Of a stretch of DNA of 64,000 nucleotides, positions 1 to 15,024 are shown one piece after another. The stretch is from contig NC_090129.1 in NCBI RefSeq assembly GCF_040581485.1, forward strand, positions 10,898,501 to 10,962,500, written 5' to 3'. Source of the DNA: Linepithema humile. Taxonomy: Eukaryota > Arthropoda > Insecta > Hymenoptera > Formicidae. Every line of letters starts with the position of its first letter. Positions within the stretch are counted from its first letter, which is position 1. A program made the position numbers and the translations under genes. The notes below the pieces were generated by a model. That model worked only from the letters and a program-made list of their open reading frames with translations, had not been told where the DNA came from and did not search any database.

Positions 1-3000
1 ATCACTTGTCTAAAATTAGAAAAAAAAACGGTATTGTCATACATTCATCATTTACAAAATCAATTTTATATATCTAATATACAAGGTGTTACAAAGTTAA
101 ATTAAACTTTGTCAGTATGTTCTATGATTAGAAATAACTGATTCATTATTAATAACAATTTCGCTGATAATGTATTACGAGGTGAAAGTAGGTTAGCAAT
201 GTTTATCTAATAAGTTTATTGTTGCTTCGTTTATTATTTGAAATCATCGAAGGTAATCAGTTTCGATGATTGAGCGAATCTATGTCAGTTTTAAAATTAG
301 TTCATTATATCAGTACACGGTAAAGAAGGATGTTAAATATAGGTCAATTTTGGCTCATGGTGTGGAACCAAAACTACAAATGGTTTCTTATAGATTTCAT
401 ACCGTAGAATCACGTGGTAAAGTTTGTTTTCCTCTAGACACCGGAGAAAGTATGGAAAAATTGAAAAAAGACCATGAAAAATGAAATTTTCCGAGCTGGT
501 TGAAGCTTGGAACATTCCTGCAGCAATTTAAAAAAAATGGTTTGTCGCTTTTGTTCTTTTGCAGGGAGGAAGTTCTGAGGCCCTCACATGACATACAAAA
601 AAGACCGATCCAATACATGCGTCGGAAGATACCCTTATACCCGAAAAACCACCCCCAAAATCATTTAAACGATTCACGATAACAGAACCTATATTTATAT
701 AACATTTTTTTTTATTTCTATTTATTAATGATTTATTGGTATTAAACTAGTGATGTTTAATCGTTTAACTTTAGAACACTCTGTATATATCACTTTTCGA
801 GGTGCTGTTTTAAATACTTACTTTTATAGTAGATATGTTGTTATAGCTGAGATCCAATGTCTGAAGATCGTGATTAGTTATCCAATCATCCAATATTTCG
901 GAAATGCTATTGTTAACTAAATATAATTCTTTTAGTTTACTGTAAAACGGTGTGGTAAATGCCTTGGACCATTTAGATAATGTAAGATAATTGTGAGACA
1001 AGTTAATAATTTTCACGCTTTTAAAAAGAAGAAAACTATAATCGGGAATAGTTTTTAGATGATTTCGTTCCATATTTAGTTGTTCCAACCAGATTAAATC
1101 ACGAAATAGTGTACTGAAAAAAAAGATTTTTGTATCAATAAAGTTATAAAGCATGTAAGCAATTATTATCAATTATGTAATAAAAGCAATTTAAACATAC
1201 TCAGAAATGGTAGTAATGCAATTATTTGATAAATTCAATATATTTAATAAACCGGTATCGTTGAAAATATTATCCGGTAAAGCTTCTAGATAATTAGAAT
1301 CCAATTCCAATATTTCTAAGTATGACAAATCTCGAAATATTTTTACGGGCAAAGATTGGAGGTAATTGTTACTCAATACAATCTCTTCCAGCGACGATGA
1401 TCCCCAAAAGAGATCTTTCGGTAAAGTGATTAGTCCATTGTTCATCAGTTTCAAATGTTTCACTTTCGTTAAATTGCTAAAAAATCCATCCAATAAAGTC
1501 AAATTTCTCTAGTTGTCATTTAAGTAAACTCTTGCCAATTTTGTATTGTTTTGTAGAAGATCTTTTGGCAGATTTGTAAAATTGTTCCCTTCTAGAAAAA
1601 GATTGTTAAGGTTTTCCAGCTTTGCGAATATATTTTCTGGTAAACTGGATAAGTCATTCATTGACACATCGAGGTGTCTCAGAGCGACAAGTTTGTCGAA
1701 AATGCCCGCTGGGAACTCAGTTAAATAATTCTTACGTAGATCCAGATGTATTAAATTTGTCAGCTTATCAAATGTGGTGGATTCTATCCGTCTCAAACTG
1801 TTATTCCTCAAATAGAGCCAATTTAATTCGGGGGTAAAATCAAAAAATTCAACGGCCAAAGATTTTAAGTTGGTGTTTGTTATGTAAAGGGTCTGTAATT
1901 TTTGCGAATTGGCTAACAGATCTTTGTCCACATGGTGTATGTTGTAGCTCTCTATTCTCAGAGATTTTAAATTTTCGAAACCGTTTAGATGATATTTTTT
2001 CAAGGTCGAGTTCAAGTTTTTGTATGATGAAAAAATTAATTTCTTAATATCTGTAGCTTTTGGCATTCGCGCAATGTCAATCAATTCGATGTTCTTAAGT
2101 AAATTGCACTCTTTGAACACCATCAGGTAGTCAGAAGCCCAAGAAGTATTATGCAACATAATATTCTATATGTCGAGATTAAAATTTGACAAGTCCGCTG
2201 AGTTGATACAGGTAATCTATGTGAAAAACATATTTATGTAAATTTGATTTAATTATCTAAAAGTTAAAAGAAAAAAGAAGAAACGTTTATTTGTGAAACT
2301 TTCCATGAATTTTATACAAAATTATTTTTTAATAGTATGTAGAAGTAAAATAAATAATTTTGTAAATAAGTAGTTCTAAGTAAGACATTGAAAAACTTTT
2401 TAAAGAAAGATGAAATAGAAAATTTTTTAAAAAAATACTTTGCTCTACGAAAAATATTATTAAATATAAAAACATGAATATCGTAATCATGAAAAGTTTA
2501 ATATTTTTTAATATTCGATATCTTTTAATATTTTTTAATTGTATAATATAGCAAAGAATTAATTTTTATCTATATTAATCATTTTTTAATTTTATAGCTT
2601 TTGGTTTAGATTTTTATAGTAATATTGATTGTGAGTACACAAAGTTTTAAAATTATATCTCGCACATCCTCAAGGAAAGTAACACAAATCAAAATTTTTC
2701 GAATTTAGTTTGATGTACAGATTGTGTTCTAAATATGTCGGTCTTCAATCAAAGAAAGTGGTAGAAGTTGAATTTAAATACTTTCCGTGAGTCCGATATG
2801 TTTAATTCCGCCGTAAGTAAATAATTTTTAAAATTATTGTTTAACCATGTATAGACATGTGAAATTATTTTCCGTAAAGTCAACTTTGTTTCAGACGATT
2901 TATAATTTGTAACAGAATTTGAGATAAAGACTAATTTATAATATTATTAAAAGGAAACGTTATTATTAACGCAATTTCTTCTTTCCTCTCTCCAGAACAA

Positions 3001-3279
3001 TTTGACATTTTTAACTTGTATCATTTTTTTGCGGGTGTGCGATATGTGTATACATCAATATAAAATGCTCATGATTTGATGAATACGTACATTTATTGAA
3101 GCAGTCTCGTTGTCAATAGATATTTCGACATTGTTATTATTATTTATTGTACAATTTATATCAAATGTCAAATTCCGTAATATACATTGACACTCCTTGT
3201 TCGTTGGACATTGGAGAGCAAAAATGCTTGTCATAGCGATGAACAGAATTACGATGCATGTCTTATGACGGGTACTCAT
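1..3279 (-). pseudogene. TLR-a: Toll-1-like receptor pseudogene, 5' four exons
   Basis: Exon 1 (3091-3279) encodes a signal peptide and an N-terminal Cys motif (CPTNKECQC) and ends at a GTACGT donor. Exon 2 (1201-2216) and exon 3 (823-1113) encode leucine-rich repeats. Exon 4 begins at position 9 and runs off the left edge, so the LRR caps, membrane helix and TIR domain lie outside the window. Phases agree with TLR-e (exon 1 is 63 codons, phase 0; exon 2 ends in phase 2). Two in-frame nonsense codons break exon 2: TAG at 2166-2168 where TLR-e has TGG, and TAG at 1509-1511 where TLR-e has CAG. The rest of exon 2 is very close to TLR-e, so inactivation looks recent. Family role: Toll receptors bind Spatzle-type cytokines at the cell surface and signal through MyD88-type adaptors to NF-kB. 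No such activity is expected from this copy unless the stops are bypassed. Confidence 0.85.
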
Positions 3280-3652
3280 TTTTGACTGATTAACCTATGA
3301 AAACTATCGAGTAAGTGTGTTATTAAATAAAAATTAATTTAATAACTACATACAAAAAGAACTTTTTTTAAACTTTGAGATATTGCCTGACATTGGATAA
3401 ATTTATTTCTTAAAGTTTCAAATAAATCTTAAATAACTGACAAATCTCATAGAATCTGCCTTGAGAACGCATTTTTTCTTACTAGCATTTTGTATTATAA
3501 TGTGTATAATATGCGTAAAAATTATAATACATAGATTGTTTCTGACAATTTTTGCACATATAAGTGCATTTGTTTGTTTACAAAGTGGCTAGGTTTAATT
3601 TAGCTGTGTGGGTAAATTGTGTTAGACACAAGATAGTAATATTATTAAACAC

Positions 3653-4588
3653 TACTTCCCTGATAGCCAAGCATATTTTGCAAAATCATGCAACTTAATG
3701 CTGAGCATGAATTTTCGACTAGTTGCTATATAATTGCTAAAAACGTAATGCATAGTCATACGTATTCAACAACACGAGGGCAGATTTGAAACATTTCGTG
3801 TCAGCAGATTCAGAGCAATCGGAGAGCAACTGTTGCTCATTTTGTTGCCAACAAAATGACTTCTTATCATGGAAAACATTTTGCTTTGTCATTCATTTTC
3901 GACAACATAAGAGCAACATGACGGTGATAGAAAAAGATAATGATGTCTGTGCTTTTGTCATATATTTGTTAAAAACTATTTAAATATATTAATTTGTTAA
4001 AAACTGATTAAATATGTTAATTGTGGCTTGTAACCAAAATAAAATGTCGAAAATGTCCTATCTTTGTGTATGTGTGTATGTGTGTTCTTGCGAGTGTGTG
4101 CAATTTAATAAATAAATAGGCGATACATCGACGATACTTGTGGCAAATTAACACAGCTTCGGTTTCTACCTATAAAAATTTGCAGCAAGGTATATATATA
4201 TATAATAGATATGTAAAATAATAAATAAGTAAATTTTTTTTCTGTTGATAACAAAAAGAAGAATTTATTTACTTATTATTTTATATGTTTAAAAAGAGTA
4301 AGGGTGCAAAAAATATATTTAACCGTTTTCGACAAGCTGTTGAATTTTTGCTAAAATTTATGACTCGGCATGTGTTGTTGGCAACTTGCTGTCATTTTGC
4401 TCTTTATGTACAGCGATAAATCATTGACAGCAAACGCATAGCAACTTGACAGCAACACATGCTGAATTCATGTGATATCATACCAGAGGCAAATGACTCA
4501 CATACCTTGTTCTAAATTTGCTGAAAACTAATGCCTTTTGTTTTCGGCAACGTGGCAGCAACAACACAGACACAGGTGGCTAGACACA
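3653..4588. mobile_element. Unclassified insertion in the TLR-a upstream flank
   Basis: The flank of TLR-a matches those of TLR-d and TLR-e up to about 3650 and resumes near 4590; the 0.9 kb between is absent from the other flanks. It starts with CCCTGATAGCC and ends with GGCTAGACACAGGG, a loose terminal inversion. It is rich in internal copies of TTGCTGTCA/TGACAGCAA-like words. No transposase is visible. A 65-residue open frame at 3786-3983 has no recognisable motif and I do not treat it as a gene. Boundaries are approximate. Confidence 0.4.
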
Positions 4589-6571
4589 GGGTTATCATAT
4601 ATAGATGTTCGTGTTATAATATTACATATAAATAACTATTTTAACTTTTGTTTTATACGTTTAAATTATTAAAACACGAAAGTAGCAATGTTCAAAAAAA
4701 CAAAAATCAATTATTATTGGAAATTATATCAATAAATCTAAAAGAACTGATATGTCAACTACAGACAGGAATGATAGATGAATATACGACCAGAATATAG
4801 TTAAATCTTACATTATATTATCTTATCTTACATTATATACGTGATTAATTAACAGAAGATAACGCATAGATAAATTTATTGAATTTATAAAAAATATATT
4901 TATAAAATTATAAACTATACTATAAGCAAGGTAAGAAAATTGTTACACACTGTTTATCACATATAGAAATACGTGATAAAATACCATCACATGCAAATAA
5001 TAATTTTTATTCCCTTTTTTATACTTTCAAATATTATAATGAGAGAAAAAACTGTGTTGAGAAGAATAAGAATCGAGTAATCAGTTTCCCAGATTAAAAT
5101 CGATTTGTTCAATACATCGAAAAATAAATATATTAGCTATAAATAATTGTTACTGAATGATTGTAGAATTTATGTTTTTTTAAAACGCAGTTGCTAAATA
5201 AACGCAGACGCAAGTATTAAACTATGCGTAAGAGATTAATTGTCTCAACTAGAGATGGTATCTACCTCAATTCATGAAAATGACTTCCACGCCGTTTACT
5301 TACCAGTTGTATGATAGATGTATGTTGCAATTACTTTTCGCTTGCTCGTTTTTATCTAAATTTTGTCCATTTTCGGAAAGTAATGGCGATTATTAAAAAT
5401 AATGATATGAATTTAGCGACTCGTATCACAGCGTGTACACAGTATTAACATATCAAAACATTTGATCCGTTTCCTTAGCTTTGTGTCGTTTAAAAAACTT
5501 GGAATAATCATATAGATAAGCATTCCACTGTGTTCATCTAATGTGTGAAACTGTAGTACTTATACTTGCAAACGTTTTCAAAGACTGCCAACCGTCAACC
5601 TTACTTCATCCGCTATAGCCGGTATTCATAGTCCGTTCTTATATTCAAGATTGTCTTAAGTAGGGACTTATATTTGCTCTCTTCTTCAGACACAATCTGT
5701 GCGAATATAAGTCAGCACTTAAGACGATCTTGAAAAACGGACTATGAATACCGCCCTATGTTAAGCTTGAAACCTTTTCATCTTTGATTAAAGGAACTAT
5801 TATATTATTATTGGTATGACGACACTAATAAACTCTAAGTAACTGCAAACGCACTTTACTTCTGTTTTCTTCTTATTATTTCCCCTTTCTTTAGTCCTTT
5901 TTTTGTTTTTTTTTACTCATTTTTACTCATTTATGTTTACTCATTTATGTTTACTCATTTATTTTCTTTAAAAATTCTATAAAAATATATGAAAATTTCA
6001 TGTAACAGTAACATATAATAATCTCGGAAATTTTCAATGAAGAAAGTAACAGAAAAGAAGAAAACAAAAAGTGTTAAATGAAAAATCAATGATGTTGCGT
6101 GCCTGATAATTCGTCTATGGATATATGAAAGGATATATAGTAATGCAATAGACGGTAAATATAATATAAAAATTATTTTTAATGTTTATAAAAAATATTT
6201 TTTTAAGATTCGATTAATTCAAAATTAATTGTTTGTTAGATACTGTCTTAATAACTTATACAGGATGTGTTATCACTATTGTAGAGTTTGTACATTTCCT
6301 TTTGTCTTAAATATTTATGCAAATACGTTATATTTCTTAGGAACTACTACATACATAGAATAAAAGTTACTTCTTATAACAAGTTGATACCATCGAAGAT
6401 GCTTGACTTTTGTTTAATACTTCGGATCCCACAAAACGCCAAACAGACAGCGACAACCATCTGCATGCATAGCAAAATAGTATCATTTTGTTCTAAATTG
6501 TATAATTATGGGATAGTACTTTATTTTTAATATTGTAAGAAATCGATGAATAAACTATCTTATGAAGTATA
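4589..6571. other. Duplicated intergenic block upstream of TLR-a
   Basis: Noncoding, AT-rich. The part from about 5340 to 6567 is closely similar to 58920-59968 upstream of TLR-e, showing that the duplication unit includes the intergenic DNA. A short tandem run of ACTCATTTATGTTT-like words lies near 5917-5962. An 80-codon open frame at 6288-6530 recurs at 59694-59936, but nothing shows that it is a gene. Confidence 0.7.
5617..5755. mobile_element. Short MITE with GGTATTCATAGTCCG inverted ends
   Basis: A 139-bp insert absent from the paralogous flank at 59165-59185. Its ends are inverted copies of GGTATTCATAGTCCG, and CTAT is repeated on both sides (5613-5616 and 5756-5759). It contains no coding capacity and must have moved with an enzyme supplied elsewhere. 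Confidence 0.75.
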
Positions 6572-8692
<2,121 letters not shown>

Positions 8693-9576
8693 CCGCCACG
8701 ACCTATCCACCTGTCAGGATATCGCGCATCTAAAATTTCCCGCGTACGACGGGAATAATGTGCGGGAGCTCCATCATGCTGATAAATCAGCCTTAGCCGC
8801 GTTTGTAAAGGTATATCTTCCAGAAGTACGGGCAATTCATTTTCAATGAACTGCGCGTACGTCTGTCCGTTGAGACGCGGCGGAAGGAAATATGGCCCAA
8901 TCTCAAAATCGACAATAGAGATACTGTATACAAGGACATTACTCGAAAAAAATTTTTCAATTAACAAAAATATATTTACCACTTTATTCGCAATTACGCT
9001 TGCCTATACATTTATCGTCCATCGATATTGAAAGGCGCACTGACGAATGGCGTGAGGATTCTCCTCTTGCCATATTAAAAAGTTCTGCAAATTAAATACG
9101 CCATTTGGCGTAAATGTGGCCTCGTCTGTCCACAAAATAAAATCGGGAAATGTATCATTTCGCCGACATTGTGCGAGAAATCCTGCGCATGTTTTATTAA
9201 TAATTACTGAATAATCTACAATAAATTTAATTAAAAAAGAAAAATTAAAATTATAATAATGAAAATACCTTCGCAAAAGGTGATGCGTTGTATTTCGTCT
9301 CTTGGAAAAAGTTGTTGCACCCGTTGATAGTGGAATGGATGCAACCCATTCTCCTTTAAAATACGATGTATCGTGGATCGCGGTACATCGAGTGCACGTT
9401 TTGTTGAGAGAGCAGCACAGGCAATGTGCCGATTTTCAATTGTTTTTTCATGTTTTTACACGTATACGTGTAGGCGTATAGGTTGCACGTTGTGTACGGG
9501 TTGTATCAAAGTGCTTTAAAAATGAATTATACGGCGACAGAATATCCCAATCAATTGGCCAGCACGTTCGCCAGAT

Positions 9577-9789
9577 TTGAACGTGCTGGACTACTTTATT
9601 TGGGGATACATAAAAGCTGCGGTAGAACATTGTCGCAATGGTACCGAAGATGAGGTACGCGAAACGATCATAGCAGCCTTCAACACTATTACCCCCGATA
9701 TAGCGCACCGTGCAACGCGACAAATTGTTCGAAGAGCCGACCTCTGCTTACAAGCACGAGGAAGGCACTTCGAACAATTATTGAATTAA
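9577..9789 (+). pseudogene. Duplicated 3' fragment of the DD41D transposase
   Basis: Encodes about 70 residues starting at the third catalytic motif (LNVLDYFIWGYIK) and ending at the same FEQLLN terminus as the full gene. It exists because the terminal inverted repeat extends into the gene. It lacks the first two catalytic Asp residues and cannot be active alone. Confidence 0.8.
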
Positions 9790-9946
9790 ATTTTGAGAGT
9801 GGATTAGGTCTACTGGAAAAACCACTATAAAAAAAACGCGCCAAGCTATCTACCTCAGAGTGGTGTGAAAACGATAGCGTTTTTTTGCTACGAAATAATT
9901 TTATTTCGAAAAAATATTAATAGAATTTATCTGTGGAGAGAGGGGG

Positions 9947-10059
<113 letters not shown>

Positions 10060-10275
10060 ACGACGTTTAACAAATTTAAAAAAAAATTTAAGAGATCTAA
10101 TATCACTTTTATAGTTCTACAATTTTCGATAAAAATTATAAAGTTCCGCATTCTTTATTTTAAATTAATCGAAATTGAAAAATATTTTAACTTCGCAAAT
10201 CTAACGTCGTGTTAAATTTGCGAAGTGTCGTACTCCTCTCCTCTAATTCTAAGCACTAAAACACATTAAATACTA

Positions 10276-11176
10276 TTAGGACCTTGAATAAGTTCTCGCT
10301 GTTTTTTTTGTTAAAAAAAAACATTAATTTAAAATATAAGGCTTACAATAACTTTACTCAAAGTATTGTCCATCATTAGAGACCACTTTCTCCCATCTTT
10401 CTGGCAGTAATTGAACTCTCGTCGAAAAAACGATTCATCTTTTGACGCAATCCATGAATCGACCCATTTTTCGGTTTCTTCTGAAAGAATGGAAGCGCTG
10501 CTCGCTCAAACCATGCGCCATCGACCGAAACAAGTGGTAACTCCGAGGGGGCCATGTCCGGTGAATACGGCGGGTGAGGTAGAACTTCCCATTGAAGCGT
10601 TTCCAGGTAAGTTTTGACTGGTTTTGCCACATGTGGCCGAGCATTGTCATGTAACAAAATGACTTTTGGATCATTCCTAACGCTTTTAAACGTTTTGAAA
10701 CTGTTGACGCATCTACTTGCAATGTTTTTCCGAGCTCTACTAGCGTCTGACATGGATCTAGATCAAGCAATGCCTCCAATTCTTCGTCTTCAAACTTTGT
10801 CGGTGCTCCAGAACGTTCTTTATCTTCAAGGTCAAAGTCATTACTTTTAAAGCGCCTAAACCAGTCTCTGCATGTCGTATTCGACAGAGCATTGTCACCA
10901 TATGTTTCAACAAGAATTCTGTGTGCTTCAGCTGCAGATTTCTTTTGAATAAAGCAGTGCAATAAAATTCCCCGCAAAAACACAGTTTGGCACAAAAGTA
11001 GACATTTTCGCAATAGGTAATTAAACACGTGGTTGACACTGTGGTAAACTGTATCTACTAGAATTTGAGGTTACATATAGTACTATTTAGCTGATGCGTT
11101 TCCGTACGAAATTCCATGCACAGAGTGCCGCTACGCCATCTTTTAAGAAACAGCGAGAACTTATTCAAGGACCTAA
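10276..11176 (-). mobile_element. Internally deleted mariner element
   Basis: A 901-bp insertion in the right arm, absent from the same site in the left arm (near 7590). Ends are TTAGGACCTTGAATAAG and its inverse, with TA duplicated at 10274-10275 and 11177-11178. Mariners are normally about 1.3 kb; this one has lost the middle of its transposase gene. It is younger than the arm it landed in. Confidence 0.9.
10376..11028 (-). pseudogene. Mariner transposase, internally deleted and frameshifted
   Basis: The N-terminal DNA-binding half is readable (AEAHRILVETYGDNA, WFRRFKSNDFDLEDKERSGA, STVSKRLKALGMIQK). The stretch with the first catalytic Asp is deleted. The frame picks up again at the second Asp (LLHDNARPHVAKPVKTYLET) and the PPYSPDMAPS motif, where a single-base insertion turns the third Asp region into another frame (continuing as YHLFRSMAHGL). 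The remaining C-terminus has further lesions. It resembles mauritiana-type mariners common in ants and other Hymenoptera. It is not functional but its ends could be mobilised in trans. Confidence 0.9.
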
Positions 11177-12575
11177 TATCATTTTTGGCAAGAAGCATTT
11201 TGGCAGTTGAACAGCTATCAGGAAGTCTTGCTACAAATTATAATATTTAATGCGTGTTAGTAATTAGGGAAGAGAATGTCGTGTTAGATTTACAAAGTTA
11301 AAACGATATTTTTTAATTTTAATTTTTAATAAATTAATTTTTTAATTCTTTTAATAAGAAATGTGTATGTACATAGAATCTTTTAATTTTTATCAAAAAA
11401 CTATTAAAAGTGCTATTGGAACTCTTAGTATTTTTTTTAATTCGTACACAGGGAGAATTTTCTCTTATAATTTATACTTTAAAAATCATGATAATCGTGG
11501 GACAATTTGGAAAGAATTTTATAAGAATTTTTATGATTAATATTTATCACAATAAAAAATAAAAATATCTATCACAATAAAATATAAAATATGTTTAATT
11601 AATTTTACTATGTAGTTTATATAGTAAAGTTAATCAAACATGTGTATGGATTTTCAGGATAAAGTCTAAGAGAAAATTCTCTCAGTGTAGAGCGTTTTGC
11701 CAATTCTGTAGACACTAGAATTATGTGAAGCAGAGCAGAATGCAAGTTGTAATCGTTATCTCATGTATTGAAATACTATACGATATTTTACGGAAAACGT
11801 GCTCAAACATTTTATACATATTATTATTTAATTATTAATTTATATTTGTTATTATTTATTATTATTTTCATTATTTATTATTTTGTACTATCGGTTATCG
11901 AGTCTTTTGGCGCGGCGCGGTAAGACGCGGGAACGACGACGTAACCATGGGCAGTGGCGCGCTGCCTTCCCCTTACCGCGCGCCGACGGCCTATAATGGT
12001 ACACACTGGGCCGTCCTACGGCTCAGGCGGCTCGAGCGCTTCTCGCGGCGCGCTCTTATTCGCCTGACTTTAACATTAAATATCTCTGTTATTATTGCAA
12101 ATATCGCAAAATGGTATTAGACTTTTTTGTTCGTCTCGATCTCCTCTATCACCTCACGAGAGTTGTTAAGGGTGCTTTGGGACACCCTGTATATAATAAA
12201 ATATGGTGTTAATACGTTTTCTGGTTATAAATTTGTGATAATTATATAATATTTATTATTTTTACTCGCTGTCAAATCTTCTCTTTCTTTGTATTGTAGA
12301 AAAGAATTTTTTACTTGCAGTTGTATCAATTTCATTACTCATGATTATAGTAATATCCGTTAATAAAAATCAGTTTACGATAAAATAATCGTAAGTGACT
12401 TAGTAATATAATGTGACGTAAGTAATATAATGAATGAGTTTTTTGTTATCTTTGTTTGTTTACAGTTCATGATTCTACAGTTCAGATTCGAGAACCTCTC
12501 TTCGGGCATGGTTTCTTTTCGGTCGCCTGGGTTGATGAGGCAGCGCGTATGTATAATGTATACTGCATCAATATA

Positions 12576-13036
12576 CAGGGTGTCCGATAATTGCTGAATC
12601 ACTTCTCGGATGCAGGTAGAGCGAGTTAAACCGAGTAAAAAAGTCCTCTATCATTTTTCGATTTTTGTAATAATGAATGAGAAATTAATTTAAAAATATC
12701 TACCAATTCGCGCGAGTTTAAGCGCGCGGTGAGAAGAGATAGCCCACTGTTACGTGGTCGCTAGGATGCGAAGATCTGACATTACACACCACTCGTACGT
12801 AGCCGTTGTCATTTGTAAAGCGCTCCTCCCAATACTTCGTCGCGCGCTGAGTAACCAAATAACAGTAGGCTGTCTCTTTTCGCCGCGCGCTTAAATTCGC
12901 GGAAATTGGCCGATATTTTTAAATTAATTACTCATTCATTATTGCGAAAATTGCAAAATGGTACAGGACTTTTCTACTCGGTTTAACCTGCTCTATCTGC
13001 ACCCGAGAGGTGATTCAGCAATTATCAGACACCCTC
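12576..13036. mobile_element. Palindromic MITE, CAGGGTGTCCGATAATTGCTG ends
   Basis: A 461-bp element made largely of two inverted arms, flanked by TA (12574-12575 and 13037-13038). Each arm includes a GC-rich GCGCGC core. Its terminal CAGGGTGTCC word is shared with the 5.6-kb element at 6572, suggesting mobilisation by the same transposase group. No coding capacity. Confidence 0.85.
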
Positions 13037-13179
13037 TATAAACAAATCTTTATTAATGACGTGTGAAAAAATGAACCTTGACGGAAGAAAGAGTCAATTG
13101 TATTACGTATTAAGTATGCATTTGTCAAGGTAAAGTGATAATTCACGATGACTGTGACGATTTGAAATAAAGATGGTAA

Positions 13180-13990
13180 TTAGTTGTAACTTTCGGCCCG
13201 ATTTCCTGATTGACGTCTACTGTTCCCTCCTTGTCGCTTGCATGCTAGCAACGCGCTAACCAAACGCGCTAACAACGTCCGTACCCTGATGGAAATATTT
13301 TGCTAAAAGTACTATGAAATCAATAAAAAATAAAATAAAAGTTTTTGAAAAATTACTGAATATATTTCAAAATAAATCATAATTTTCCGTATGAAAATTT
13401 AATGTAATACTATGAAATATAAGGAAAGTTAAGATATACTACTTAAGATATACTATATAATACTAAAAAGTAATAAAAGAGTTTTGAAATAATTATCATT
13501 ATGAATATTACTGAATTAAACTAAAAACTGTTACTTTTTAATGAAAAATTGCTGAAATATTTATGAAATTAATTAATGGGGTCAATTGAGAGAAATTTTC
13601 AAATACATTTCAGCAAAATTTCATTAAATTTTCAGAAAAATATTTCTATTAGGGTAACTAATAGTAAGATACGTGATACTCAGCCTCAGGAATGTCCATA
13701 TCACAAATGCAACAAGATAATAAATATGGGACAATGGATTTCCACATCACCTGTGAGGTGGACTATTATTGACGTGTTCTTCAACAATAGTACCTCACAG
13801 GTAGAAACCTATATTTATCCCATATTTATTATCTTGTTGCATTTGTGATATGGACATTTCTGAGGCTGAATATCGCGCACCTTAATTACGCGCGTTGTTA
13901 GCGCGTTTGACGACTCGTTGTTAGCATGCGAGCGGCAAGGAGGGGGCAAAAAGCGTCCATCAAAAAATCGAGCCGAAAGTTGCAACTAAT
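13180..13990. mobile_element. Inverted-repeat element with an internal hairpin
   Basis: About 100-bp inverted ends: TTAGTTGTAACTTTCGGC at the left and its diverged inverse at the right. Each is followed inward by words such as CCTCCTTG and AACGCGCTAAC. The middle is AT-rich with a strong hairpin at 13681-13869. No transposase. The boundaries are approximate and no clear target duplication was seen. Confidence 0.6.
13681..13869. repeat. Near-perfect long hairpin
   Basis: Arms of roughly 80 bp are inverted copies: CAGCCTCAGGAATGTCC at the left and GGACATTTCTGAGGCTG at the right, around a loop near 13760-13785. It would give a stable stem in RNA from either strand. It may be the core of the surrounding inverted-repeat element or a separate nested insertion. 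Confidence 0.8.
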
Positions 13991-14239
13991 TTCTATTTCT
14001 GATGCATATCATAAAAGAAACAGAGAATTTAAAATTAAAAGGTAAATAATTCTGAAAATTGCAAATTTTATGCACGACGCAGCTTTATATATACAGTAGA
14101 TGCATATTCAAGTGATGTAACGATGATCTTTGCCATTGTGAGTAAACTTTGAAAAAGAATGCGATTGAAATCAATACTTTGACAGAGTAATTATTATAAC
14201 TAAATGTTAATAGTTAGCAAAATAAAGGACATTGTCTGG

Positions 14240-14440
14240 TATAAAAACTCAAACTCCAGCCGCGAGCACGCATTTGTCTACAGTTTTTCAGACTTACAAT
14301 ATATCTCTTACTCTTCCGTCTTAGTGTTCTAGTTAGACTCAGAAATTCTCTAGAAAATTTTCTACACGGAGTTACTATCACGGATTGCTCATAAGGGATC
14401 TTGAAAATTTCGGAATGGCATCCACTGATTACGTCAAGCG
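14240..14440 (+). promoter_or_regulatory. Candidate desaturase core promoter and 5' UTR exon
   Basis: TATAAAA at 14240-14246 lies about 30 bp before a plausible start near 14270. A strong donor (AAGCG/GTAAGTTT) at 14441 and a polypyrimidine-rich acceptor (TTTCTTTCTATTTTAG) ending at 14919 would remove an intron before the coding exon that starts at 15025. This is inference from signals only, but it implies that the inserted block carries the gene with its promoter. Confidence 0.45.
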
Positions 14441-15024
14441 GTAAGTTTTTTAAATTCCACCGGTCTCTTTTCAAAAATAGGCACTGTCATCAATTCCTAT
14501 TCATCCACTTTCTCATCACGCCTTCTAACATGCATTCACACACATATAAGTATTCGTAAATTATCATTTTAATATTAATAATCAAGACATTTTTATTTTT
14601 GTGTTTTTATCCAACTTCAAATATTGTAAAAGAGAAAATTAATCATGAACTGTTATTTTTAGTTCAGTTAATCTAGAACGAAATATTTCCTTTTTACTTA
14701 AATAAATACTTAAATGAATTCTTAGATTGTAAATTTAATGTCATTAGTTTTTGAGAGCGGTTCAATGTAGGAAACCTGTGGTCCAATTTACGTGACCAGT
14801 TGCTTAGAATGGACTGGTGTCAATAGTTTAGTTTTTTTATAGTTTTATTTTTATTAAATGCTAAAAGTACAAGCTCTTGCAGATAGAATGCACAGCGCCT
14901 TTCTTTCTTTCTATTTTAGAAAAATATAAGATTGGTTTGTTATCGCATTGCATTTTGCCGTGCATCAAATTAAGTGCTACAATCGTATATTTTGAATTTG
15001 TTTCATAATTTCCTTGTCAATAAA

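Noticed and set aside
3786..3983. A 65-codon frame in the TLR-a upstream insertion
   Set aside because: Isolated, no motif, absent from paralogous flanks.
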